Assembly: GCA_963817635.1 (NCBI GenBank)
Contig: CAWFPR010000015.1
Span: 248,001-312,000, forward strand
Reading direction: 5' to 3'
DNA from: CAWFPR01 sp963817635
Lineage (GTDB): Bacteria; Acidobacteriota; Vicinamibacteria; Vicinamibacterales; 2-12-FULL-66-21
DNA length: 64,000 nt
The notes under the pieces were generated by a model. It had not been told where the DNA came from and did no database searches. It saw only the letters and a list, made by a program, of their open reading frames with translations. Below are positions 9,551-17,091 of this stretch, piece by piece. A program made the position numbers and the translations under genes. Every line of letters starts with the position of its first letter. The first letter of the stretch is position 1.

Positions 9551-10150
9551 CTACGGCGCCGGTAGGTGGCGACCCGGCGCCGCCCCGAACACCCGCCCAT
9601 AGAACTCGAGGCCACGCGCGGGCGTCGCGCACGTCTTGTAGAGCGTGCCGCCCAGATCGATGGCCACGGGGTCCAGCCACGCATCGGGAGGCGAGGGAAG
9701 GAACGCCGACAACGCCGCCGGTGGTTTCACGTCGTTCAACCGTTCGAAGAACGTGGCGGTCGTCTCCAGCATCGGCAGCGTCAGCAGGCTGCCGAGCTGG
9801 TCGGACGCACCGAGCCGCAGCTCAAGCGAGGCATCCACGCCCGCCCCCTTGAGGGCCGCCACGAACAACTCGGCCTGCCTGGCGGGGGTCCTGGTGTCCG
9901 CCGTGCCGTGGACGACAAGAAACGGGGGATCGTCCCCCGACGCGTAGCTGCTGGGGAGACGCGTCAGGTCCGACGCCCCGGCAAAGACGGCCACGGCCTG
10001 CACCCGGCTCGACTGGTCAGCGGTGCCCTCGTCTCCCTCCAGTTCCTTCACGTCACCGGTCGTGCCCAGCAAGGCGGCCAGGTAGCCACCCGCCTCGTAT
10101 CCCCAGACGCCGATGTGGGCGACGTCCAGGTCATCGAGGGGGACCGCCAC
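9551..10150 (-). pseudogene. Degenerate alpha/beta-hydrolase (BD-FAE/esterase-like) remnant
   Basis: About 199 residues of the C-terminal two thirds of an esterase of the BD-FAE/Aes type. The nucleophile elbow reads 'IGVWGYEAGGYLAALLG', where intact relatives have GHSAGG, so the catalytic Ser is replaced by Glu. The acid region 'FLVVHGTADTRTP' is intact, but no convincing catalytic His is seen near the end. The N-terminal strands are missing: upstream sequence reaches a stop about 23 codons before the apparent GTG start and does not resemble the family. The 5' end overlaps the ThuA gene by 20 bp. It is probably a truncated, inactivated copy; a non-enzymatic role is possible but unsupported. 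Confidence 0.6.
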
Positions 10151-11099
10151 CCCGGCCCGCCGGGAGATCGGCGGCGCTGCCTCGCATGGGATGCGGCGTG
10201 GGTTCGGCGTCCGTCATACCCAGTGCCCACCGGATAGCCTCGAAGTACATCTGCTGCACGTCACGGATATCCCAGGTGGCACTCGTGTGACCGAAGGAAC
10301 CGAAGAAGACCCGCCCTTTGCCGTACATCTTCGCCCATGCCAGCGGGTAATCACCATCCGGATGGACACGCGGGGTGCCGGGTTTGACGTCCAGTCGAAG
10401 CAGCACATCGATCTTGTCGCGCGAGAATTCACTGGGCTGGTAGAACTCATCGCTGAAGTTGAATGCCTTCGGAAAGTGCTTCGTCGCCGGGAAATCCGGG
10501 GATTCGTTGATGACCACCCCCGCGCCGCTGACTGGGTGGCCGTCGAATCGCGCGCCCAGCAGGTCCAGGAATTCCGGCCAGGACTCGAACGAGGTCAACG
10601 CGACGTGCGCCGCGACGAACCCGTGGCCCTCCCGGACGAATTGCAGGAGTTCTTCTTTCTGTTCAGCGTCGATGGGCACGTCGCGATGTCCCATGTAGAA
10701 GATGGCGTCGATGTTGCTCAGGCTCGGGCCGCCGCTGGCCGGCGAGCCGTCTGACTTCTTGGGGTTCTTTGAAATGATGTTGGAGTCGGTCCTGATGAAC
10801 GTGTCCCACATCCCCGACTCGTATCCGAGGCGCTCGATGACGGCGAGCGCGTGCCCGACCGACTCGTGCTGCGCCACACCGTTGCGCGTATCGGCCCACG
10901 CGAGCAGTCGCTTTCGCTGCGGCCCGCCGCGCGCGCCTCCGCGGCCGCCGCGCTGGCCTGCGCCGGCTCCCACCGTGGCCCCGCGGCCGGCCTGGCCGGG
11001 CGGCGGAGGCTGGCTCTGTGATGACTGCTGGGCGAACAGCAGCACGCCGCAGGCGATGACGCTCATGGCCACCGTCGTCCCGATCCTCGCACTCTTCAT
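10131..11099 (-). CDS. ThuA-like domain protein, exported
   Basis: A 322-residue protein with a signal peptide ('TTVAMSVIACGVLLFAQ') and then a Pro/Gly/Arg-rich linker with RGGRGGARGG repeats. The ThuA fold (class I glutamine amidotransferase-like) covers roughly residues 65-305, seen in 'SNIDAIFYMGHRDVP', 'FVAAHVALTSFESWPEF', 'LLGARFDGHP' and 'GRVFFGSFGHT'. ThuA proteins are implicated in sugar (trehalose-type) metabolism in rhizobia, but the activity of secreted acidobacterial members is unknown. The start at 11099 was chosen because it begins the signal peptide. The last 18 residues extend past the usual end of the domain and overlap the hydrolase remnant. Confidence 0.82.
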   Translation of the reverse strand: MKSARIGTTVAMSVIACGVLLFAQQSSQSQPPPPGQAGRGATVGAGAGQRGGRGGARGGPQRKRLLAWADTRNGVAQHESVGHALAVIERLGYESGMWDTFIRTDSNIISKNPKKSDGSPASGGPSLSNIDAIFYMGHRDVPIDAEQKEELLQFVREGHGFVAAHVALTSFESWPEFLDLLGARFDGHPVSGAGVVINESPDFPATKHFPKAFNFSDEFYQPSEFSRDKIDVLLRLDVKPGTPRVHPDGDYPLAWAKMYGKGRVFFGSFGHTSATWDIRDVQQMYFEAIRWALGMTDAEPTPHPMRGSAADLPAGRGGGPPR

Positions 11100-11567
11100 G
11101 ACAGCCCTCGTTGGACGTAACCGCTCGATTTTGGACCACTCTAACCGACCAAGCCTAGCACCGTCGTCGGCCTGGCCGGGAAGGTGTACGGTGAGGATAC
11201 GGTTACGTCGGGTGGCGACCCCCGGGTTCGCGACTGGTTTCGGCCCGGGCTCGGAGACCGGGTGTCCGGTCGAAACCCAGCGCGCGCAGCGGACCGCGGC
11301 AGGCCGCGCTCGAGGTGCAGTCCCGCCGCTGAGCGCGGACACTGTCCGGAGGCTGGCCGCCGGCGCCAGGCATCCGCGCGAGGACTGACCGCGACGTTCT
11401 GCGGGAGGCGTGTCAACCTCGCCGGCGCTGGGTCATCGGCCTGGCGGCGCTGATCGTCATTGCGCTGCCCGCATACTCCTTCACACGCCGCCGGCGCGGC
11501 GCGCGGGCGGATGGGTCAGTAGAAGGATCAGCCGCGGCGATCGTCTCGTCGATGGACGCGCGGGCGA
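11100..11567. other. Intergenic region with a relic of a YdeI-like gene end
   Basis: This 468-bp stretch separates the divergent 5' end of ThuA from the 3' end of YceI. Its only recognisable content is the 60-bp copy of the YdeI-like 3' end at 11344-11403. A weak open frame from about 11410 to 11601 on the plus strand encodes one hydrophobic stretch (IGLAALIVIALPAYSF) but has no start codon or ribosome-binding site. Confidence 0.4.
11344..11403 (+). pseudogene. 3'-end relic of a YdeI-like gene (60-bp exact repeat, copy 1)
   Basis: These 60 bases are identical to 16019-16078, the last codons, stop and first downstream bases of the intact YdeI-like gene. In frame they encode 'VRRLAAGARHPRED' followed by the stop. 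The match continues a few bases upstream with two mismatches and then ends. No other part of the gene is present nearby, so this is a terminal fragment of a duplicate gene. Confidence 0.75.
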
Positions 11568-12167
11568 TCACGCTGGCGGCCGCGCCGCGGCGATCAGCGT
11601 GACTTCTGCGTCGCGGGAAATGACCGGCCCGAGCAGGCTTCCGCCAACCATTCCGAAGTCGAGGCGATTGATTGTGAACCTCGTCTGGAACAGGTCCATC
11701 GGCCCGAGATCCGGCACCTCGTGACGTCCGCGGTAGGCGACCTCGACGGTCAGTGGTTTGGCGATGCCGCGGATCGTGATCGTGCCGGTGACCTCGAGCC
11801 GGTCTTCCTCGAGGCGCCGGACCGATGTGCTGACGAATCGCATCTCCGGATTTCTGGCCGCGTCGAAGTACTCAGGGCGCTGGAGCGCGCGATTTCTGTC
11901 AGCCTCGCCGGTGTCCACGCTGGCGACCTGCACGCGCCAGTCGACGCGGGAGCGCTCGGGATGATCGGCATCGTACAGAATCGTGCCCCGGAAATCCCGG
12001 AAGCGGCCCTCGACTTCGACGAATCCCCATTTCGTCACGGTGAACGTCACCTTGCTGTGGGCGTGATCGATCGGCCACGGCGTGGCGGCGCGCGCATCTG
12101 CGGAAAGGCCGGCGGCGGCGAGAAGCGCCGCGAATGCGGCCAGGGCGGCAAGGCAGCGGCGGAGCAT
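11568..12167 (-). CDS. YceI-family periplasmic lipid-binding-like protein
   Basis: A 199-residue protein with a clear signal peptide ending near 'SADARA', followed by the YceI lipocalin-like beta-barrel: 'WPIDHAHSKVTFTVTKWG', 'FRDFRGTILYD', 'RPEYFDAARNPEMRF' and 'LTVEVAYRG'. YceI proteins bind isoprenoid-type lipids in the periplasm; the ligand here is unknown. The start at 12167 follows GGGAGGT at ideal spacing; an upstream in-frame ATG would place that site inside the gene. It lies 48 bp downstream of the FecR-like gene on the same strand and may belong to the same transcript. Confidence 0.88.
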   Translation of the reverse strand: MLRRCLAALAAFAALLAAAGLSADARAATPWPIDHAHSKVTFTVTKWGFVEVEGRFRDFRGTILYDADHPERSRVDWRVQVASVDTGEADRNRALQRPEYFDAARNPEMRFVSTSVRRLEEDRLEVTGTITIRGIAKPLTVEVAYRGRHEVPDLGPMDLFQTRFTINRLDFGMVGGSLLGPVISRDAEVTLIAAARPPA

Positions 12168-12215
12168 GCGACCTCCCATTGCAGTCACTGAAAGGACGCG
12201 TTCCGGCGGACATCG

Positions 12216-13211
12216 TTAACGGGGAAAGACGTCGCGCCAGTTCGCCCACCAGTTCTTGAGCGACGGCAACGGCAGCTCGTCGTACCACGTCCAGAACGCA
12301 TCGCGATCGCCCGCGAGCGTTCGAGTGACGGTTTCGGCCCGTGACGGCGGATTCACGATGGCCAGCCGCTCGAGCACGACCGTGCGCGACGCCGGGTCGA
12401 GGCCGCTGACGGCGGACAGCATCAGCAGTGTCAGCGCGTCGCGGGGCCGGGCCTCGACCGCGACGTCGCGTAACAGGTGGGCCGCCGGCGAGGCAGGGCT
12501 CGCCTCGACCGCGCGCACGGCGGCCTTGAACGATGCCGCAGCGTCGTCGTACACGGGGATCTGCGGTTCGCTGCCGGCGCGCATGTCGGCGGAGGCGCCG
12601 GCCGGCACGTAGCTGTCGCCCCACGCGTTCTGCAGGTTTACCCACCCGGTATCGACAGCCAGATGCGCGACGCCGGCATCGTCGACGGAAAGTTGAAAGA
12701 TGCAGCCGAGGTCGATGACGTCCCCGGCCGGGGTGTGGACCGCGACGCGCCCTGGAGGCGCCCAGACGCGCACGTCGATTTCGCCCTTGGTCAGGGTCAA
12801 CCGGTGCCGCACCGAACTGGTCGCCGTCAGGCCGAGTTCGGTGCCGGGACGCGCGGTGAGGACGCCCAGGCGCGCGATGTCGATGCGCGCCGGCCGCGGG
12901 CCGACAATCAGCGCGCCACCCTGGGGCAATGTCGATGCGCCGCCGCCGTTGACGGACCACGCCCGACCCGCATCCCAGCGCAGCCGCCAGACATGGAATC
13001 CCCACACGGAGACGGCCGCAACCAGCACGGCGGCGATCGCAGAAGCCGTGACGGCAACGGGCCGCCAGCGCGGCGGTCGCCGAACCGGCATCGGCGCCGG
13101 CATCGGGAGCGGATGGTCAGCGGGATCGAAGGCCTCGCTCCTCAAGCGACCCTCGAAATCCGCGACGACCTGGTCGACCGGCCCGGAACGATCCCACAGG
13201 TAATCGCTCAT
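12216..13211 (-). CDS. FecR-domain anti-sigma factor-like membrane protein
   Basis: A 331-residue protein with a short cytoplasmic N-terminus, one transmembrane helix (about residues 52-72, 'VTASAIAAVLVAAVSVWGF') and a periplasmic FecR-like beta-helix domain with 'GALIVGPRPARIDIARLGVL', 'LTLTKGEIDVRVWAPPGRVAVHTPAG' in two successive strands, and 'FQLSVDDAGVAHLAVDTGWV'. The start overlaps the stop of the sigma-factor gene by 4 bp (ATGA), so translation is coupled. This arrangement supports an anti-sigma or signal-relay role for the preceding ECF sigma factor; the signal is unknown. Confidence 0.82.
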   Translation of the reverse strand: MSDYLWDRSGPVDQVVADFEGRLRSEAFDPADHPLPMPAPMPVRRPPRWRPVAVTASAIAAVLVAAVSVWGFHVWRLRWDAGRAWSVNGGGASTLPQGGALIVGPRPARIDIARLGVLTARPGTELGLTATSSVRHRLTLTKGEIDVRVWAPPGRVAVHTPAGDVIDLGCIFQLSVDDAGVAHLAVDTGWVNLQNAWGDSYVPAGASADMRAGSEPQIPVYDDAAASFKAAVRAVEASPASPAAHLLRDVAVEARPRDALTLLMLSAVSGLDPASRTVVLERLAIVNPPSRAETVTRTLAGDRDAFWTWYDELPLPSLKNWWANWRDVFPR

Positions 13212-13771
13212 GCCAGTTCTCCCAGAGCCTCGCGCAGCAGCCGGAGGCCGCGATGGAGATTGACGCGCACCGAGTCCGGCGTGAGGCCGGTCAGGTCCGC
13301 GATCTCAGGACCGGTCATGCCCTGGACCAGCCGCAGTGCCAGCGTTTCCCGATAGGCCTCGGGCAACCGCCGGATCGCATCGAGGATCTCGGCGGCCTCC
13401 GCCCGCGTCTGCGGCGACGGCTCGCCGCTGGGGCGCGCATCGGGACTGTGCCTGTCGTCGTTCATCTGTTCGACTCGCGCGCCGCGGAACTCGTCGGTCG
13501 CGCGGCGTCTCGCGATGGCAGCGATCCAGCCGGGAAAGGCCGCCGGCTCGCGGAGCGTCGACAGCCGCTCGAGCGCCTGCAGAAAGACTTCCTGCACGAG
13601 ATCCTCCGCGGCCTGCCGGGGCAGGCGCAGGAGCAGGATCGAATACACGTATCCGCTGAAGCGTTCGTACAACGCACCGAAGGCGGCGCGATCGCCGGCC
13701 TGCGCCGTCTCGACCAGCTGCGTGACTGTCAGAAAATGAAGCCTCCGGTCACGCGAAAGAGAACCTCGCAT
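13208..13771 (-). CDS. ECF RNA polymerase sigma factor
   Basis: Up to 187 residues. Sigma region 2 is seen in 'DRAAFGALYERFSGYVYSI' and 'QAAEDLVQEVFLQALERL', and region 4 in 'RLPEAYRETLALRLVQGM' followed by the helix-turn-helix 'GPEIADLTGLTPDSVRVNLHRG'. It should direct RNA polymerase to a small regulon that probably includes this operon. It is translationally coupled to the FecR-like gene (4-bp overlap). The ATG at 13771 lies 43 bp inside the 3' end of the dioxygenase gene; a CTG codon after a GGAGG about 36 bp downstream is another possible start, so the exact N-terminus is uncertain. Confidence 0.88.
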   Translation of the reverse strand: MRGSLSRDRRLHFLTVTQLVETAQAGDRAAFGALYERFSGYVYSILLLRLPRQAAEDLVQEVFLQALERLSTLREPAAFPGWIAAIARRRATDEFRGARVEQMNDDRHSPDARPSGEPSPQTRAEAAEILDAIRRLPEAYRETLALRLVQGMTGPEIADLTGLTPDSVRVNLHRGLRLLREALGELA

Positions 13772-14346
13772 TCCTCGCGCAGGCCAGCATGCCTGACGGG
13801 GACGATGGAGCGGAACCGACCGAGGGCGTCGGAAGCGGCCCGGTCCTTCGGCGTCAGCAGGGGATCACCCTCGAACATGATGGTCGTGAGTGTCTGCCGC
13901 GGCACGCCCCCGCCATCGGCGTAGAAGTGAATGTGCGCCGCGACGCCGCGGTTCGGGTACGGCGCCGGACGGATGGTATCGAACTGAAAGCGGCCCTGCG
14001 GATCCGCGCGGGCCCATCCCTTGAGGCGCCACGTTCTCGCGCCGGGCGGGCCATAGACGCCCGTCCGATCGGTCTGGTACCCGAAGACAACTGCTCCGCC
14101 CTGGGGCGTGACGCCGTCCCTGGCGAAAATGCGGGCGGAGACGCGGAGCGGCGTGCCCGGTTCATCGGGCTGGGCAATCCTCGAGTGGGCGCTCAGGATC
14201 GGCGGCCTCTCGGGCGCCGCTGCGTTCCACATGCGCAGAAAATCCGGGTCGACGACCGGGGCGGCGGATTGCGCCAGGCTCCGGATCGGAAGCGCCGCCG
14301 CGGCGGCGACCGCTGACAGTGCCAACACGGCGTCGCGTCTGGTCAT
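13729..14346 (-). CDS. Exported intradiol-dioxygenase-like protein
   Basis: A 205-residue protein beginning with a twin-arginine-like signal ('MTRRDAVLALSAVAAAAALP'). The mature part resembles the protocatechuate/intradiol dioxygenase beta-sandwich: 'TPLRVSARIFARDGVTP', 'GGAVVFGYQTDRTGVYGP', 'WARADPQGRFQFDTIRPAPYPNRG' in order, and 'AAHIHFYADG', which supplies the paired His region. Tyr and His ligands expected for the Fe(III) site are plausible at these places. The natural substrate is unknown; exported members may act on aromatic polymers. The 3' end overlaps the sigma-factor gene by 43 bp, suggesting they share a transcript. Confidence 0.72.
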   Translation of the reverse strand: MTRRDAVLALSAVAAAAALPIRSLAQSAAPVVDPDFLRMWNAAAPERPPILSAHSRIAQPDEPGTPLRVSARIFARDGVTPQGGAVVFGYQTDRTGVYGPPGARTWRLKGWARADPQGRFQFDTIRPAPYPNRGVAAHIHFYADGGGVPRQTLTTIMFEGDPLLTPKDRAASDALGRFRSIVPVRHAGLREECEVLFRVTGGFIF

Positions 14347-14751
14347 GCTGCAAGGACGGGTCCCGCGGCCAACCGTTAACACCCGTGGCCGTGGGCTGCG
14401 CGCCGGGCCGCCAGCGCTGGGGCGCCAACGGGGTACGCGGATGCCTCGCCGGGGCGCCGGTCATCCGAGGAGGTCCAACCGCCCACCCTCGGCCAATGCC
14501 ATGCCGGGGCGAATGGCCGGGAAGTTGAGGATGTTGTCTCGTTGACCGAGGAAAGACGCCCAACGGGCAGACTTCCGTCACGACAGCGAGAGGTCAGCTG
14601 CCTGTGGGGGCAATTTGCTGCGGAATCATCGTCTGCACGCAGATCGGGCAACCGGACGCGATATTGCTAAGCCTGCAAAGGATAGGCCGATTTGGCCCGA
14701 TGTCTGCGGCGCCGATCGCGACGCTTACGGCGACACACAACAAGAGGAGCG
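14347..14751. other. Divergent intergenic region upstream of the PEP-CTERM gene
   Basis: These 405 bp hold no convincing gene. The right part carries the possible sigma-54 promoter at 14652-14668 and the ribosome-binding site AGAGGAGC at 14742-14749. Nothing else recognisable was seen. Confidence 0.4.
14652..14668 (+). promoter_or_regulatory. Possible sigma-54 (RpoN) promoter of the PEP-CTERM gene
   Basis: The sequence CCGGACGCGATATTGCT has GG at 14654-14655 and GC at 14666-14667 separated by exactly 10 bases, with a full TTGCT -12 element. The -24 element is weaker (CGGAC instead of TGGCAC). It is about 85 bp before the PEP-CTERM start. Sigma-54 with the PrsK/PrsR two-component pair is known to control PEP-CTERM genes in some bacteria. 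A short TTGC...GCAA inverted repeat overlaps the -12 element. Confidence 0.4.
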
Positions 14752-15330
14752 ATGATGCGATTTCGTGTGACTCTGCTGGCCCTGGCGCTGGTGCTGGCCG
14801 CCCGTGGAGCGTTCGCGGACGGTATCTCTATCCCGTATGATGGGGCTTTTCAGGTCAGGTACGCGTCCAATCTCGCGGTCGGGGATTCCTACGTGAATCT
14901 CACAAATATCACCGCTCCGGTCACGAGCCCGGATCCGACGCCTGTCATGCCAGCTGACCTCGTCAACTGGTCGGTCAGCGCCATGGGCCTCGTGGCTTTC
15001 GAGCTGTCCTCGATGAATGGAAGTCCGACGGTCACGTGTGGTGTCGCGTGTTTTGATGTGTCCCCGACGGGGCTCTCGATGCGCCCGGGTTACTTCGCCA
15101 CCTTCAGTGAGAGTCAGGGCGAGGGGGGCGAGGGGGGAATGACGCCCACGATGTCGCTGACGATGACCGGCGATCCAGAAATCATCCGGGCGACCTGGTA
15201 TGACGCACGCGACCCCGGGGTCTTCGCCACGGCGGAGGGGCGGATATCAGCAGTGCCCGAGCCCGCGACCCTCGCGCTCGTCGGTCTGGGTGCCGCCGGC
15301 CTTGGCCTCCGCCGCCGTCGTCGCGCCTGA
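14752..15330 (+). CDS. PEP-CTERM sorting-domain protein
   Basis: A 192-residue exported protein: a signal peptide ('LLALALVLAARGAFADG'), a beta-rich middle of unknown function with two Cys in 'TVTCGVACFDV', and a C-terminal sorting tail 'AVPEPATLALVGLGAAGLG' followed by RRRRRA. The tail has the three required parts: a PEP motif, a hydrophobic helix and a basic end. Such proteins are processed by an exosortase, which is not in this window, and are linked to extracellular polysaccharide. The gene begins with tandem ATGs (14752 and 14755) after AGAGGAGC. It appears monocistronic. Confidence 0.88.
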   Translation: MMRFRVTLLALALVLAARGAFADGISIPYDGAFQVRYASNLAVGDSYVNLTNITAPVTSPDPTPVMPADLVNWSVSAMGLVAFELSSMNGSPTVTCGVACFDVSPTGLSMRPGYFATFSESQGEGGEGGMTPTMSLTMTGDPEIIRATWYDARDPGVFATAEGRISAVPEPATLALVGLGAAGLGLRRRRRA

Positions 15331-15490
15331 CGCGTTCGGGGCGCTTCACACAGACCCCACGGTGGGTGGCATGTCCGCTGGAGCGCCCGGACGCCATTCC
15401 GCCCTTCAGTGTCCGGGTCCCTCCTGTCGGAGCATCTAACAGCCAGGGCGGCATGAGCCTCACCGTCGGGAGAACGTCACCGTGGTGTCC

Positions 15491-16063
15491 ATGATCGAGA
15501 AGTACGCGCGCTTCCAGCCCCGCGACCGCGCGCACTGGCGTCGCTGGCTCGAGAAACACCACGCGTCGTCTCCGGGCGTCCTCCTCGTCTACGTCAAGAA
15601 GCCCGCGCGTTCGCTGGCGTATGCCGACGCCGTCGAGGAGGCGTTGTGCGTCGGCTGGATCGACAGCACCGGCTATCCGATCGACGATCGGACGTACATG
15701 CAGCTCTTTACGCCCAGGAAGCCGAAGAGCGGGTGGTCCGCGTTGAACAAGCGGCGGGCCGAGACGCTCATCGGCGCCGGTCTGATGAAGCCGGCAGGCC
15801 TTGCGAAGATCGAGGCGGCCAAGGAGAACGGGGCGTGGTCGGCGCTCGATCATGTCGAGAGCCTGACGCTGCCGCCCGCCTTCGCTCAGGAGTTGAAGAA
15901 GAATCGACGCGCGCGCGCACAGTACGATGGGCTCCCACCGTTCACGCGCAAGATGTTCCTGTACTACATCAACGGCGCGAAGCGGGAGGCCACGCGCGCG
16001 CAGCGGATCGCGGACGCGGTCCGGAGGCTGGCCGCCGGCGCCAGGCATCCGCGCGAGGACTGA
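15491..16063 (+). CDS. YdeI/OmpD-associated family protein
   Basis: A 190-residue cytosolic protein of the YdeI (bacteriocin-protection-like) family: 'YARFQPRDRAHWRRWLEKH', 'LAYADAVEEALCVGWIDST', 'FTPRKPKSGWSALNKRR' and 'FTRKMFLYYINGAKREATR'. The biochemical role of the family is not known. The ATG at 15491 is preferred, with an in-frame GTG at 15482 as the alternative. The gene matters here because its 3' end is repeated exactly at 11344-11403 and a copy of its first 14 codons is found at 36492-36542. Confidence 0.82.
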   Translation: MIEKYARFQPRDRAHWRRWLEKHHASSPGVLLVYVKKPARSLAYADAVEEALCVGWIDSTGYPIDDRTYMQLFTPRKPKSGWSALNKRRAETLIGAGLMKPAGLAKIEAAKENGAWSALDHVESLTLPPAFAQELKKNRRARAQYDGLPPFTRKMFLYYINGAKREATRAQRIADAVRRLAAGARHPRED

Positions 16064-16078
16064 CCGCGACGTTCTGCG
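16019..16078 (+). repeat. 60-bp direct repeat, copy 2 (in the YdeI-like gene)
   Basis: The last 45 bases of the intact YdeI-like gene and the following 15 bases are identical to 11344-11403. The identity extends past the stop codon, so it is not simple protein-level conservation but a DNA duplication of recent origin. Confidence 0.8.
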
Positions 16079-16107
16079 ATCAAGCGGATGAAGGCGTTGA
16101 ATTCCCG

Positions 16108-16581
16108 CTACTGTTCGACTGGATAGCCCTGTTGCACCCAGTCGGTCGCAAAGTTGTCCGGCAGGGTCAGAACGCGAAGGCGTGTGAATCCCATGGCCTG
16201 CAGCGCCTGGAACGCAGGCTTGAGGTTCGGGCAATCCGCCAGCGGGCAGCATCCGCAATACATCACCAGGTTCGTCGATTGCGGGAGGGTGCGTGCCCAC
16301 TGCGTCAGGTCAGTGAGTCCCTCGACGGTGGACGCAGCGCCGTGCAGCAACGCCCCAGGAACATGTCCCTGCCGGTAAAGGAAGGGCGGCCCAACGTACA
16401 CGACAACCGGCTTGTCCGCCGTCTGGCCCAGTTCATGGACCAGATCGGCAGGCTGGACAGTGGTCCAGCCCTGTCCTGTCCCTGCCGAACGCGCCGCTCC
16501 ACCGCACGCAGCCGACACGCACATGAGAACAGGCGCGACGACCGCCGCGAACCGCGCGAGGAAATGCCGACTGACCACCAT
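16108..16581 (-). CDS. Rhodanese-like domain lipoprotein
   Basis: A 157-residue exported protein. The signal peptide ends in a plausible lipobox 'VSAAC'. The rhodanese fold follows: 'TTVQPADLVHELGQ', 'KPVVVYVGPPFLYRQGHVPG' and the active-site region 'LVMYCGCCPLADCPN'. The loop holds several Cys but not the usual Cys-x4-Arg arrangement, so the chemistry may be redox or metal binding instead of sulfur transfer. The start at 16581 has GAGGTACGA upstream. It is in the same orientation as the small lipoprotein upstream but separated by 65 bp. Confidence 0.8.
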   Translation of the reverse strand: MVVSRHFLARFAAVVAPVLMCVSAACGGAARSAGTGQGWTTVQPADLVHELGQTADKPVVVYVGPPFLYRQGHVPGALLHGAASTVEGLTDLTQWARTLPQSTNLVMYCGCCPLADCPNLKPAFQALQAMGFTRLRVLTLPDNFATDWVQQGYPVEQ

Positions 16582-16646
16582 TCGTACCTCTGTGTTTGAC
16601 GCCACCCGCGTGTCCTGAGCGTAAAATAGCACGTCGCGTGCAAACA

Positions 16647-17027
16647 CTAAAACGGCGGGTTGGCGATGATCAGGATGAGGAGCAGGCCGCCGAGCGCCAG
16701 CAACGGCGACGCGATCAGAAAGACGGTCTTCGTCTTGCCGACCGACCGCCGCTCGAGCCGGGCGATCTCGGTGTAGGCGACCCGCTCCCCCTCCTGCCCC
16801 ACGAGGGCGTCGCGTTCGACCGCGGCCACGGTGAACTCCGTGACCCGGCGGTCCGTGAGGAGGAGGCGAACCCGGTCGCCGGGGTGGACGCTCGCGGCGA
16901 TGGCCGTGGCATCGCCGCCGGGAGCCGTCGGCAGCGTCACCGGTGTGAAGCTGGCGCACGACGACACAAGACTGCCGAGCGCCATCGTGACTGCCACCTG
17001 CGCGAAAGAGCGATGCCTTGGAGGCAT
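16647..17027 (-). CDS. Small membrane lipoprotein of unknown function
   Basis: A 126-residue protein with a lipoprotein signal ('VTMALGSLVSSC'), a middle beta-barrel-like part ('GDRVRLLLTDRRVTEFTVAAV' region split by 'VEFTV'-type strands) and a C-terminal hydrophobic helix ('FLIASPLLALGGLLLILI'). I do not recognise a named family. The layout resembles small SH3-like lipoproteins with a tail anchor. The ATG at 17027 follows GAGGTTGCTC; a TTG two codons upstream is possible. Confidence 0.65.
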   Translation of the reverse strand: MPPRHRSFAQVAVTMALGSLVSSCASFTPVTLPTAPGGDATAIAASVHPGDRVRLLLTDRRVTEFTVAAVERDALVGQEGERVAYTEIARLERRSVGKTKTVFLIASPLLALGGLLLILIIANPPF

Positions 17028-17091
17028 GAGCAACCTCAGCTATGTGTGCGTGAATTTTACACCCGCGTCGCGAGGGAGACATAGACGCCGT

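Noticed and set aside
11410..11601. A short membrane protein gene between the YdeI relic and YceI
   Set aside because: There is one hydrophobic stretch, but the frame has no start codon or ribosome-binding site and it overlaps the YceI 3' end.
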